Made by a program: the position numbers and the translations under genes
DNA from: Variovorax sp.
Lineage (GTDB): Bacteria; Pseudomonadota; Gammaproteobacteria; Burkholderiales; Burkholderiaceae_C
Assembly: GCA_004210915.1 (NCBI GenBank)
Contig: SEGS01000015.1
Coordinates: forward strand, 21,049-85,048
DNA: 64,000 nucleotides
Reading direction: 5' to 3'
The notes under the pieces: model-generated
What the model saw: the letters and a program-made list of their open reading frames with translations, nothing else
Database searches by the model: none
Told to the model about the DNA's origin: nothing
In this document: positions 46,308 through 55,374 of the stretch, piece by piece
Numbering within the stretch: the stretch's first letter is position 1
How the letters are laid out: every line of letters starts with the position of its first letter

Positions 46308-47120
46308 TCACCGCCGCGTGACGACCACCTCGACGTACGCACTCGGCACCACCAGCGACGCGGTGCCGGCGCGGTTGTGCTGGTCCAGCAGCGCGACGAG
46401 ATCGCTTTCCAGCGCCGCCGCGCTGTCCGCCGGCAGCGCCGCAAAGGCCTTGTGCACCGGCCCGTACCAGGTGCGAAACACCTCGATGAAGTGCGCCGCC
46501 GAGCGGTAGCGGAAGTTGAAGATCCGCGGTGTCACGCGAATGTCGCTGGCCCGCTCGCCGAAAAGGGACTGAAGGTGCGCCTCCACGCCCCACAACGACG
46601 GCGGCTGCAACCCGGCGGGCGGCGGCAGGTGGCGCCCGAGCACCTTGAATAGCTGGCCGATGAAGCCTTCGGGCGTCCAGTTCGCAAGGCCGATCCGGCC
46701 GCCGGGCCGGCACACGCGGGCGAGCTCGGCCGCCGCCTTGGGCTGGTCGGGCGTGAACATCACGCCGAAGGTCGAGAGCACCGCATCGAACTGCGCGTCC
46801 TCGAAAGGCAGCGCCTCGGCGTCGGCCGTCTGGAAGTGCACGTCGAGCCGCTCGGCCCGTGCGCGCTCGGCGCCGCGGTCGAGCAGCGCGGCCACGTAGT
46901 CGGTCGACGTGACCTGGCAACCGCGGCGCGCGGCAGCCAGCGTGGCGTTGCCGTTGCCGGCCGCCACGTCGAGCACGCGCTCGTCGCAGCGCAGGTCGCA
47001 AGCCTCGGCCAGCTGTTCGCCGACCAGCTGCAGCGTGGTGCCGATCACGGCGTAGTCGCCGCTGCCCCAGGCGGTCATCTGGCGGGTCTTCAGTGCGGTG
47101 AAGTCGATGGGTGCGTTCAT
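46308..47120 (-). CDS. Class I SAM-dependent methyltransferase (UbiE-like)
   Basis: A 270-residue methyltransferase. The ATG at 47120 has GGAG 9 bases ahead. Motif I is VLDVAAGNGNATLAAAR (about residues 46-62), motif II includes ADAEALPFEDAQFDAVLSTFG, and motif III LARVCRPGGRIGLANW. This resembles the UbiE/COQ5 type and small-molecule methylases; the substrate is unknown. It faces the OsmC and AraC genes across a 200-bp divergent gap, which suggests that the AraC-type protein may control it. Confidence 0.87.
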   Translation of the reverse strand: MNAPIDFTALKTRQMTAWGSGDYAVIGTTLQLVGEQLAEACDLRCDERVLDVAAGNGNATLAAARRGCQVTSTDYVAALLDRGAERARAERLDVHFQTADAEALPFEDAQFDAVLSTFGVMFTPDQPKAAAELARVCRPGGRIGLANWTPEGFIGQLFKVLGRHLPPPAGLQPPSLWGVEAHLQSLFGERASDIRVTPRIFNFRYRSAAHFIEVFRTWYGPVHKAFAALPADSAAALESDLVALLDQHNRAGTASLVVPSAYVEVVVTRR

Positions 47121-47322
47121 GGTGCAAATCTCCTGGTGCGGTGGGTGGGCATGCACTGTCGCGCTGGCCGTGCCTGCGCGTCCTGTCCGCGCGTCGCCCG
47201 CGTCTGCCTGATCGTCCGGCCGCAGGCATAGGCTTGTCGGGTGCATAGGCCGACGGATGGATGGCATTGCAGCGCGCGAGTCCGCAAAATTGCGCGTTCA
47301 CCTCACCGCGGAAGGAGTTGCC

Positions 47323-47859
47323 ATGAGTGCCCACGCCATCGCCGAGGCCCTGCAACGGGCCGAAGATGTTCTGCGGAAAAGACCCGCCGCGGGCCTGCAC
47401 GGCGATGCACCGGCCACCGCGATCTGGCACGGCGACACCCGCGTGGTGGCGCATCACGCCAACGGCACGCAGGTGCCGACCGACATGCCCGGCGAGTTCG
47501 GCGGCACCGGCGATCAGGTGAGCCCAGGATGGCTGTTTCGCGCCGGCGTGGCGGCCTGCGCCAACGTCTCGATCGCGATGCTGGCGGCGCGCGAAGGCGT
47601 GGTGCTCGAGCGGCTCGAAGTCCGCGTCGACAGCCAGAGCGATTCGCGCGGCATGCTGGGCCTGCCCGAAGCCGACGGCACGCCCGTATCGGCCGCCCCG
47701 CGCGCGTTGCAGATGCACGTCGACATCCGGGCGCCCGGCGTCGCACCCGATGCCCTGCGCGCGCTGGTCGAGCGCGGCTGCGCCCGCTCGCCGATCCCGT
47801 GCGCGGTGCAGGCGGCGCTGCCGCTGACGCTGCACATCGAAGCGGCCACCGGCCACTGA
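47323..47859 (+). CDS. OsmC family protein
   Basis: A 178-residue OsmC-fold protein, a thiol-dependent peroxidase family. The start has GAAGGAG 5 bases ahead. Visible pieces: AIWHGDTRVVAHHANGTQVPTDMP, then PGWLFRAGVAACANVSIAMLAAREG, where the cysteine stands at the family position, and LERLEVRVDSQSD. The C-terminal half contains a second Cys near ERGCARSPIPC. OsmC/Ohr proteins reduce organic hydroperoxides. It is followed by an AraC-type gene with only one base between, so they are co-transcribed. Confidence 0.87.
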   Translation: MSAHAIAEALQRAEDVLRKRPAAGLHGDAPATAIWHGDTRVVAHHANGTQVPTDMPGEFGGTGDQVSPGWLFRAGVAACANVSIAMLAAREGVVLERLEVRVDSQSDSRGMLGLPEADGTPVSAAPRALQMHVDIRAPGVAPDALRALVERGCARSPIPCAVQAALPLTLHIEAATGH

Positions 47860-47860
47860 C

Positions 47861-48841
47861 ATGGACGCGCTGTCGGAAACCCTGCGCGTCGTGCGGCTGG
47901 TCGGCGCCATCTTCATCCACGCGCGCTTCACGGCGCCGTGGTGCTACCAGTCGCCGCGCGCAGACACCGTGGCACCGCTGCTGGAGCCCGGCGCCGAGCG
48001 CGTCGTGATCTTTCACCTCGTCACCGAGGGCGGATGCTTCGTGGAAATGCCCGACCAGCCACCGGTGCAGCTGCGCGCCGGCGATGCGGTGCTGTTTCCG
48101 CAGGGCGGTGCGCACCGCATGGCGTCGGCGCCCGGCGTGCCGCCCGCCACCGGCGGCCGCCTGGCGGAAGTGCTGGCGCGCCGGCCTGGGCACCTGGTGT
48201 ACGGCGGCGGTGGCGCCCGCACGCGGCTGGTGTGCGGCTACCTGGCCTGCGATGCGCGGCTTGCGACGCTGCTGCTGCAGGGCTTGCCGCCGCTGGTGCG
48301 CGTCAACGTGCGCGGCTCCAGCGCCGGCGCCTGGCTCGAGGCCTCGGTGCGCTACGCGCTGGCCGAAGCACGCTCACCGCGGCCGGGCGGCGCGGGCGTG
48401 CTGTCGAAACTGGCCGAAGTGCTGTTCATCGAGGTGCTGCGGCTCTACATGAACGAGCAGGACGACAGCCGCACCGGCTGGCTCGCCGGCGTGGGTGATC
48501 GCGTGGTCGGCGCCGCGTTGAAGGCGCTGCACAAGGACCCGGCGCATGCCTGGACGCTGGATGAACTGGCGCGCACCGCCGACACCTCGCGCTCGGTGCT
48601 GGCTGAACGCTTCCAGCATCTGGTGGGCAGCGCGCCGATGCAGTACCTCACGCAGTGGCGCATGCTGCTTGCGGCCAACCTGCTCAGCGGCAGCAACGCG
48701 CCGCTCGGGCGCATCGCGGAGGACGTGGGCTACCAGACCGACACCGCGTTCAGCCGCGCCTTCCGGCGCGAGTACGGCGAGCCGCCGGCCACCTGGCGGC
48801 GCGGGCAGGCCTTGCGGCGCCAGGCTGCCTCGTTGCCCTGA
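47861..48841 (+). CDS. AraC family transcriptional regulator with N-terminal cupin
   Basis: A 326-residue regulator. Residues about 20-190 form a cupin-type sensing domain (AGDAVLFPQGGAHRM). The DNA-binding part (about 215-320) has two helix-turn-helix segments: WTLDELARTADTSRSVLAERF and LGRIAEDVGYQTDTAFSRAF. It starts 1 base after the osmC-like gene, so both are translated from one mRNA. It probably regulates this pair and the divergent methyltransferase gene, which is an inference from position. Confidence 0.9.
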   Translation: MDALSETLRVVRLVGAIFIHARFTAPWCYQSPRADTVAPLLEPGAERVVIFHLVTEGGCFVEMPDQPPVQLRAGDAVLFPQGGAHRMASAPGVPPATGGRLAEVLARRPGHLVYGGGGARTRLVCGYLACDARLATLLLQGLPPLVRVNVRGSSAGAWLEASVRYALAEARSPRPGGAGVLSKLAEVLFIEVLRLYMNEQDDSRTGWLAGVGDRVVGAALKALHKDPAHAWTLDELARTADTSRSVLAERFQHLVGSAPMQYLTQWRMLLAANLLSGSNAPLGRIAEDVGYQTDTAFSRAFRREYGEPPATWRRGQALRRQAASLP

Positions 48842-48865
48842 CCGGGCAGCGTGGGGCGGGGCGCC

Positions 48866-49150
48866 TCAGCGCCCGGTGACCGACCAGCCCGCTTGCTGGT
48901 TCGTCTTGTCGTTCTCGTACTCCCAGCGCGTGCCGCACTGGTCGCAGCGGTAGCTGGTGATGTTCACGCTGTGGCTGCCGCCGTTGTCACCGTCGCGCAC
49001 TTCCTTGCGGGTCGCGGTCTGCACCAGCAGGGCGTGGCCGGGTGCGCGGCGCCAGTTGCGCTGGATGCCGGTGCAGGGCGCGCACAGCACCATCTTCTGC
49101 AGCCCGGCTGCGCGCGCAGCCAGTTGTTGGGGGTCGAGGGGCTTGGTCAT
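48866..49150 (-). CDS. Small protein with four cysteines (zinc-ribbon-like), unknown function
   Basis: A 94-residue protein. CAPC near residue 23 and CDQCG near residue 70 (followed by TRWEYENDK) give the two knuckles of a possible zinc ribbon. The rest is polar and without a membrane segment. The gene follows slyD by 17 bases on the same strand, so it may be co-transcribed with it; a metal link is possible because SlyD binds nickel and zinc. No family is recognised with certainty. Confidence 0.7.
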   Translation of the reverse strand: MTKPLDPQQLAARAAGLQKMVLCAPCTGIQRNWRRAPGHALLVQTATRKEVRDGDNGGSHSVNITSYRCDQCGTRWEYENDKTNQQAGWSVTGR

Positions 49151-49167
49151 GAGAGATCGTCAGCCGG

Positions 49168-49650
49168 TCAGTGGTGGTGACCGTGCGCGCCGTGCACATG
49201 CTTGTGCGCGATCTCTTCGTCGGAGGCGGCCCGCACGTCGGCCACCGTCAGGTCGAAGCGCACCGCCGTGCCGGCCAGCGGATGGTTGCCGTCGAGCAGC
49301 ACCTTGTCGCCCTTGACCTTCATCACGGTGAAGACGTGCTCCACGCCATCGTCGGTGCGGCCCTGAAGCTGGCCACCGACCTTCACACCCGGCGGGAACT
49401 CGGACTTGGGGATGGCACGCGCCAACGATTCGTCGCGCAGGCCGAAGGCGTCTTGCGGTTCGAGGTTCAGCGTGACCTTGAAGCCGACCGCCTGGCCGTC
49501 GAGCGCTTCCTCGATCTTGGGCAGCGTGTTCTCGTAGCCGCCATGCAGGTAGACCATCGGCTGGTCTTTGGTGCTCTGCTCGAGCAGCTTGCCCTTGGCA
49601 TCGGACAGCTTGTAGTGGAGGGTGACGACAGTGTCTTTTTGGATTTGCAT
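49168..49650 (-). CDS. slyD: FKBP-type peptidyl-prolyl isomerase SlyD-like
   Basis: A 160-residue prolyl isomerase and chaperone. The ATG at 49650 starts MQIQKDTVVTLHYKL, the family opening; the frame is open for another 32 codons that look non-coding. FKBP core pieces are LSDAKGKLLEQS, PMVYLHGGYENTLPKIEEAL and the insert-in-flap region (AFGLRDESLARAIPKSEFPPG). The C-terminus is short but histidine-rich (HKHVHGAHGHHH), as expected of metal-binding SlyD, although much shorter than in E. coli. It helps fold proteins and delivers nickel to hydrogenases or urease where present. Confidence 0.9.
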   Translation of the reverse strand: MQIQKDTVVTLHYKLSDAKGKLLEQSTKDQPMVYLHGGYENTLPKIEEALDGQAVGFKVTLNLEPQDAFGLRDESLARAIPKSEFPPGVKVGGQLQGRTDDGVEHVFTVMKVKGDKVLLDGNHPLAGTAVRFDLTVADVRAASDEEIAHKHVHGAHGHHH

Positions 49651-49742
49651 GGGGGGATTTTCGCTGGTTCTTCTTTTGGATGACCAAATGGGAACGCTCT
49701 CCGATATCTCGTGGCCGGTCTCCGGCTGCGGCGCGACGCGGC

Positions 49743-50558
49743 TCAATCGAGCTGGCTGACTGTCGTGGCCACGCTTCCATCGATCCCCAGCCGTTTGGCT
49801 TGCCCTGTCGCTGGGTCATAAAGGATCACGGAAGTCGAGGTAGCGAACACGACGCGCCCCTTCTCCACGGAGTTGTCTGCGCGTTTGATCGACAAGCAGT
49901 TCGCAGCAGGCCCCGGGGTACGCGCAACCCCCGGCACGTTCGAATGGCAGCTTGTGGGCTGAACGACCCATTTGTCGATGTGACTCTTGCCAGCGGTGAG
50001 TCCGATGCCGGGAAGCGCTGCGAGCACTATGCAAAAGACATAAGTGAGTGCGGCGACACCAATCGCCGCTGCTGGAACGAGCAGCGTCGTAGCCAGGGAA
50101 GAAAAGAGGACCGTACTGCTGGCGACCCAAGGCTTCTGCCGCGCATTGCGCTTGAAGACGACCACGGCCGCCCGGAACTGCTGCCGTCGCTTCGCTGTGG
50201 AAAGTCGCCGTGAGATCGCCAGCCCAGCCCATAGCAGCGCAAAGCCGACCAACGACATCACAAGCACTGGCGCCAGCACTCGCCACGACCAGACCAAAAT
50301 GCCTTTGTAGAACGTCCAAGAGGACCAGGCGAAAGACCCGGTCAACATGTCCGCAATGGCCCAAGTCCCGAGACTGAAAAGATCCAGGGTCGAGTTGAAG
50401 GTGAACGTGTGCGGCAAGCCGAACCTCGATTCCACCGAGAGCGCCACGCCATATCCAAGGAGCGCCAGGATGATCCCGCTCGCTGAGGCGAAGGCCAGCA
50501 CTACCGTCAGCCAGTTGGTGCTTCGAATCACGATGTCTTCGCTGGGTGCTTTGCTCAT
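49743..50558 (-). CDS. Membrane protein of unknown function
   Basis: A 271-residue protein with about four transmembrane segments: LTVVLAFASASGIILALLGYG near residue 20, a second at residues 95-115 (VLAPVLVMSLVGFALLWAGLA), and two adjacent ones at about 145-185. A basic loop (SRRLSTAKRRQQFR) separates the second and third. The C-terminal 85 residues look extracytoplasmic, with two cysteines and a beta-type tail. I do not recognise a family. The GC content is somewhat lower than in its neighbours, and it borders the palindrome at 50618, so acquisition by transfer is possible. Confidence 0.6.
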   Translation of the reverse strand: MSKAPSEDIVIRSTNWLTVVLAFASASGIILALLGYGVALSVESRFGLPHTFTFNSTLDLFSLGTWAIADMLTGSFAWSSWTFYKGILVWSWRVLAPVLVMSLVGFALLWAGLAISRRLSTAKRRQQFRAAVVVFKRNARQKPWVASSTVLFSSLATTLLVPAAAIGVAALTYVFCIVLAALPGIGLTAGKSHIDKWVVQPTSCHSNVPGVARTPGPAANCLSIKRADNSVEKGRVVFATSTSVILYDPATGQAKRLGIDGSVATTVSQLD

Positions 50559-50981
50559 CGACGAATTTTCACCTGCGGCCTGCGGGCTGCGCGGTCGAAG
50601 CGCTTTCTCAAGGCCGACTAAGTGTCGGCTTCAGACTGGTTGCGGTCCTTGAGCCGGCACGCCTGAGCGTCGCTAACGGGCTCGTTTGCGACGTTCGAGC
50701 GTCTCGGCTCAAAGCCGCAACCGGTCTGAAACAGACACTTAGAGTAGCCGCGGCAGTGGCGACTCCCCGGCCCAGAAGCGGACACCGATTTTCGGATCCA
50801 TGCATTGCGAGCTTGGTCATCCCCGCGGCTGCATGGCGTCCAGGCCCGCCGCGATGCGGCTGTCACACTGGTGATGCTCGTATGGGATGCCGCCAAGCTT
50901 GGAAGACGGTCGAAGCGATGACCGGTGCAAAGCGCTGACTGGCCTGACTCACGCGCCTGGAGCGGACGTTTCGGAGTGCGC
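50559..50981. other. Gene-free gap of 423 bp with a large palindrome
   Basis: No gene is supported here. The left part contains the palindrome at 50618-50742 (separate entry). The right part (50743-50981) is unstructured apart from short repeats and gives no coding signal in any frame that I would trust. The gap separates two minus-strand genes. Confidence 0.5.
50618..50742. repeat. 125-nt imperfect palindrome
   Basis: The first 62-63 bases are the inverse complement of the last 62 with about 80-85 percent identity and one single-base gap. The ends are CTAAGTGTC and GACACTTAG (perfect), the centre is AACGGGCTCGTT. Imperfect but full-length complementarity with perfect ends resembles a small structured repeat or a non-autonomous element (MITE-like). 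Confidence 0.75.
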
Positions 50982-51917
50982 CTACTTCAGGTGCTTATCC
51001 AGGAAAGACCGGATAACGCCGCCGATCTCCTCTCCGTGCGTTTCGAGCGCCAGGTGGCCGGTGTCATAGAAGCGCACCTCTGCACCTGGAATGTCGCGCT
51101 TCCACGCCTCGGCGCCCGCCGGCAGGAAGAAGGGATCGTTTCTGCCCCATACGGCCAGTAGCGGCGGCTGGTGCCGACGGAAGTAGGCCTGGAACTCCGG
51201 ATACTTCGCCACGTTGGATGCGTAGTCGAGCAGCAGGTCCAACTGCACCTCGGCGTTGCCAGGGCGTTCGACCAGCAGGCTCTCTAGCGCGATCGCGTCT
51301 GGTGCGACCAGGCTCGGCTCGCGCACGCCCTCGAGGTACTGCCACCGGATGGAGGCCGCCGTGGGGAAGGACTGCAAGGCCGCGCGGTGGGCCGGTGTTG
51401 GCTCTGCCCAGTATTTCTGGATGGGCGCCCAGCCCGCACCCAGTCCTTCTTCGTAGGCATTGCCGTTCTGCGAAACGATGGCACGCACACGCTCGGGATG
51501 CGCGAGGGCCATGCGCCAGCCCACCGGGGCGCCGTAGTCGAACACCTGCATGGCATAGCTCCCGATCTGGAGCTGGTCCGTGAACTGCGTCATTGTCCGG
51601 GCGAGCTGGTCGAAGGTGTAGTCATAGCGGCCACGCCCAGGCGCTTCGGTGAAACCAAAGCCCGGCAGGTCTGGCGCTATGACGTGGTACCGGTCCGCCA
51701 GCTTTGAGATGAGATTGCGATACATGAACGACGAAGCTGCGTAGCCGTGAAGCAGCAGCACTGTGGGCGACTTCGGGTCTCCAGCCTCGCGATAGAAGAC
51801 CTTGACGTCACCGACCTGCTCGAACTTGTGGTGAACCTGCAGGTCGGCGGCGTGGACGCCTCCCGCCATTACCGCGGCGGCGAGACCGGCAGCTGCAATC
51901 GTTTGGGTTGAGCTCAT
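50982..51917 (-). CDS. Secreted alpha/beta hydrolase (haloalkane dehalogenase/epoxide hydrolase-like)
   Basis: A 311-residue hydrolase with a signal peptide (AAAGLAAAVMAGGVHA, cleavage after Ala23-Ala24). Fold and catalytic residues: oxyanion LLLHGYAASSF, then PDLPGFGFTEAP, the nucleophile Asp127 in QVFDYGAPVGW (an aspartate, as in dehalogenases and epoxide hydrolases rather than the serine of esterases), a candidate acid in WGRNDPFFL, and His288 in DTGHLALETH. The start has AGGA 7 bases ahead. It is divergent from the truncated ABATE gene across a 92-bp gap with repeated GGTTAC/GTAAC words, a likely operator. Confidence 0.88.
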   Translation of the reverse strand: MSSTQTIAAAGLAAAVMAGGVHAADLQVHHKFEQVGDVKVFYREAGDPKSPTVLLLHGYAASSFMYRNLISKLADRYHVIAPDLPGFGFTEAPGRGRYDYTFDQLARTMTQFTDQLQIGSYAMQVFDYGAPVGWRMALAHPERVRAIVSQNGNAYEEGLGAGWAPIQKYWAEPTPAHRAALQSFPTAASIRWQYLEGVREPSLVAPDAIALESLLVERPGNAEVQLDLLLDYASNVAKYPEFQAYFRRHQPPLLAVWGRNDPFFLPAGAEAWKRDIPGAEVRFYDTGHLALETHGEEIGGVIRSFLDKHLK

Positions 51918-51928
51918 GAGTAAATCCT

Positions 51929-52000
51929 GTAACCGTTTAATTTGTTTTGTCAGGTTACTTGCATCATGAGTAACTTGTCAACAAGTTCTTTAGAGGTTAC
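51929..52000. promoter_or_regulatory. Probable operator in the divergent gap, repeated GGTTAC/GTAACC words
   Basis: GTAACC at 51929 and GGTTAC at 51953 form an inverted pair; AGTAAC at 51969 and GGTTAC at 51995 are further copies. A separate short palindrome, ACTTG-TCAA-CAAGT, spans 51973-51986. The A/T-rich stretch between 51934 and 51952 could hold promoter elements. It is the only gap between the two divergent genes, so it should contain both promoters and the binding site of a regulator. Confidence 0.6.
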
Positions 52001-52009
52001 ATTCGATGC

Positions 52010-53469
<1,460 letters not shown>

Positions 53470-53640
53470 ACGCTTCGTCCCCTCGCCCATTCACCCTCAG
53501 AACAGTTCCATGAGCCATCTTTTTGCAGCATCGCTTGCATCGTGCGCCACGGTTGGCATCTCCGAAGACAGCCGCCGAATGGCGGCGTAGGGCCCGTAGC
53601 AGACGAACACGAACAGCCCGTTGCCGGTAGGATCGTCCGT

Positions 53641-54114
53641 ATGAGCGAACATGCAAGTTTCCAGGTGCGCTGTTCCGACCACGTCGGCTTCGCGGTCGCC
53701 TCCCTCGATGAGGCGCTTCGGTTTTGGCTTGATGGGCTTGGGGCGCAACTCGTGCGCACGGGCGAGATGGGGGGCGAGTTTCTCGGCCAAGTGACGGGTG
53801 CGCATGGTGCGGAGGTACGCATCGCAATCGTGTCGCTGGCAGATCAGACGATTGAACTTCTGGAGTATCAGGGCGTAGACCGGCCGAGCGCACCGGCCAA
53901 GCCTTTCGACCCAGGCTTTGCGCATCTCGCGCTCGTAGTCGATGACATCGACGCGCTCTTGGCGCGGATCGCCACTTACGGCTGGAAGGCACAAGGCACG
54001 CCGCAGCCGATAGCGGGTGGTGCACGGGCTGGAACGCGGGTGATCTACGTCGTTGGCCCCGATGGCGCGACCATCGAGTTCATGCAGCCGCCGAACGCTG
54101 TTCTCGAGCGCTGA
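53641..54114 (+). CDS. VOC (glyoxalase/bleomycin resistance) family protein
   Basis: A 157-residue protein of the vicinal oxygen chelate fold. Start MSEHASF at 53641. Two beta-alpha-beta modules: SDHVGFAVASLDEALRFWLDGLG near residue 12, which gives the first metal His, and FDPGFAHLALVVDDID near residue 92, which gives the second. VVGPDGATIEFMQP at the end supplies the closing Glu. Enzymes of this fold are lyases, isomerases, dioxygenases or resistance proteins; the substrate cannot be told. Confidence 0.88.
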   Translation: MSEHASFQVRCSDHVGFAVASLDEALRFWLDGLGAQLVRTGEMGGEFLGQVTGAHGAEVRIAIVSLADQTIELLEYQGVDRPSAPAKPFDPGFAHLALVVDDIDALLARIATYGWKAQGTPQPIAGGARAGTRVIYVVGPDGATIEFMQPPNAVLER

Positions 54115-54293
54115 TCCTGCCGTCAAGTGGTAAGTCCGCTTCTGGCCGGATCCGGAAGTCTACGGTGGGCGCGTCAGTGTCTGCAACCGCTGCAAAGCCG
54201 TCTTATAGGTGTTGATCTAATGACGGTAGGTACCTTCGTACGGAGATGCATTGCGTCTTCGCACCATCTGCCATAGCGCCACCAGATTCCCCC

Positions 54294-54776
54294 ATGCCCC
54301 GCATCGCCCTCATCTCCGACACCCACAACCTCCTGCGCCCCGAGGCGCTGACCTTCCTGGCGGGTGCTGACCACATCGTCCACGGCGGCGACATCGGTGG
54401 GCCGGACATCCTGGCGCGGCTGGCGGCGATCGCTCCGTTGAGCGTGGTGCGCGGCAACAACGACAGCGCGCCGTGGGCGGCGGACATTCCGGTGTCGCTG
54501 ACGGTGACACTGGGCGGCGTCGCGGTGCATGCGGTGCACGACATCGCCGACCTGAATCTCGCGGCGGCCGGCGCGAATGTGCGGGTCGTGGTGTCGGGCC
54601 ATTCGCACAAGCCGTCGATGGTCGAGCGCGATGGGGTGTGGTTCATCAACCCCGGCAGCGCGGGGCCGCGGCGCTTCAGCCTGCCGATTTCGGTGGGCGA
54701 GCTGCTGATCGACAACGGGCGCATCACGCCACGGCTGGTGACCTTGGCGGTGGCGCCGGTGCAGGGCCGCACCTAG
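54294..54776 (+). CDS. YfcE/MJ0936-type metallophosphoesterase
   Basis: A 160-residue calcineurin-like phosphodiesterase. The dinuclear metal site can be read: ISDTHN near residue 8, HGGDIGG (residues about 29-35), VRGNND (about 51-56), VSGHSHKPS (about 102-110), and FINPGSAGP which closes the pocket. The size and order match the short YfcE-like enzymes acting on phosphodiesters in vitro; the cellular substrate is unknown. It is followed, 106 bases on, by a DUF4126 gene. Confidence 0.9.
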   Translation: MPRIALISDTHNLLRPEALTFLAGADHIVHGGDIGGPDILARLAAIAPLSVVRGNNDSAPWAADIPVSLTVTLGGVAVHAVHDIADLNLAAAGANVRVVVSGHSHKPSMVERDGVWFINPGSAGPRRFSLPISVGELLIDNGRITPRLVTLAVAPVQGRT

Positions 54777-54882
54777 CGTCGATCCGGCGTTGGCGCCTTA
54801 CAGCCGCTTGGGTGCTTCGCCGCTGGTTCCGGGCCGCAAGCGGCAAGACCTTGAGGGATCTGTATGGCTTGCGAGGTCCCCC

Positions 54883-55347
54883 ATGAAACCCCGAGATTTT
54901 CTGTATTCCACCCTGATTGGCGCGGTAGCCAGTGCGCGGTCGATGACGCCAATGGCCGGTCTCGCGGCGGCACGGCTGCTGGGCCATCGCACGCCGGGGC
55001 GCCTCTTGCTGCTCGGCCGCCCGGTGTTCACGTACGGCGCGTTGGCCATGGGCGCCGGCGAGCTGTTCGGCGACAAGATGAAGACCGCGCCGGACCGCAC
55101 CGTGTTCCTGGGCTTGCTGGCGCGCGTGATGAGCGCGGGCATTGCGGGCGCCGCCCTGGCGCCGCGTGGCCGCGAGCAAGCCGGCGCCGCCGTCGCGGTG
55201 GCCACCGCCGTGCCGCTCGCCTATGCGACGCTGGCCGGCCGCAAGCAGGCCATGGCGCGCATCGGCCAGACGCGCAGCGGCCTGATCGAAGACGCGCTGA
55301 TCGTCGCCGCCGGCGCCGCGATCGTGGCGTTGGCGGTCAGGCGATAA
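54883..55347 (+). CDS. DUF4126 family membrane protein
   Basis: A 154-residue protein with about four short hydrophobic segments. Family pieces are LIGAVASARSMTPMAGLAAARLL at the start (Arg-Ser-Met-Thr in the first segment), KMKTAPDRTVFLGLLARVMSAG and a final helix before GRRR-like residues. The start was set at ATG 54883, with AGG 8 bases ahead; the frame is open further upstream, but that part is not membrane-like. Function is unknown. The stop is 27 bases from the convergent CvpA/CAP gene. Confidence 0.75.
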   Translation: MKPRDFLYSTLIGAVASARSMTPMAGLAAARLLGHRTPGRLLLLGRPVFTYGALAMGAGELFGDKMKTAPDRTVFLGLLARVMSAGIAGAALAPRGREQAGAAVAVATAVPLAYATLAGRKQAMARIGQTRSGLIEDALIVAAGAAIVALAVRR

Positions 55348-55351
55348 GGCC

Positions 55352-55374
55352 GGCAGCGCCGCCTTGTCGCTGCC
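55352..55374. terminator. Short hairpin between two convergent genes
   Basis: GGCAGCG and CGCTGCC form a 7-bp stem with a 9-nt loop between the DUF4126 and CvpA/CAP stops. There is no clear T-run, so it is a weak bidirectional terminator at best. Confidence 0.35.

Noticed and set aside
53542..54126. Minus-strand frame opposite the VOC gene as a gene of its own
   Set aside because: Most of it is the shadow of the VOC gene; only the short end outside the VOC gene looks natural and is listed as a possible remnant.
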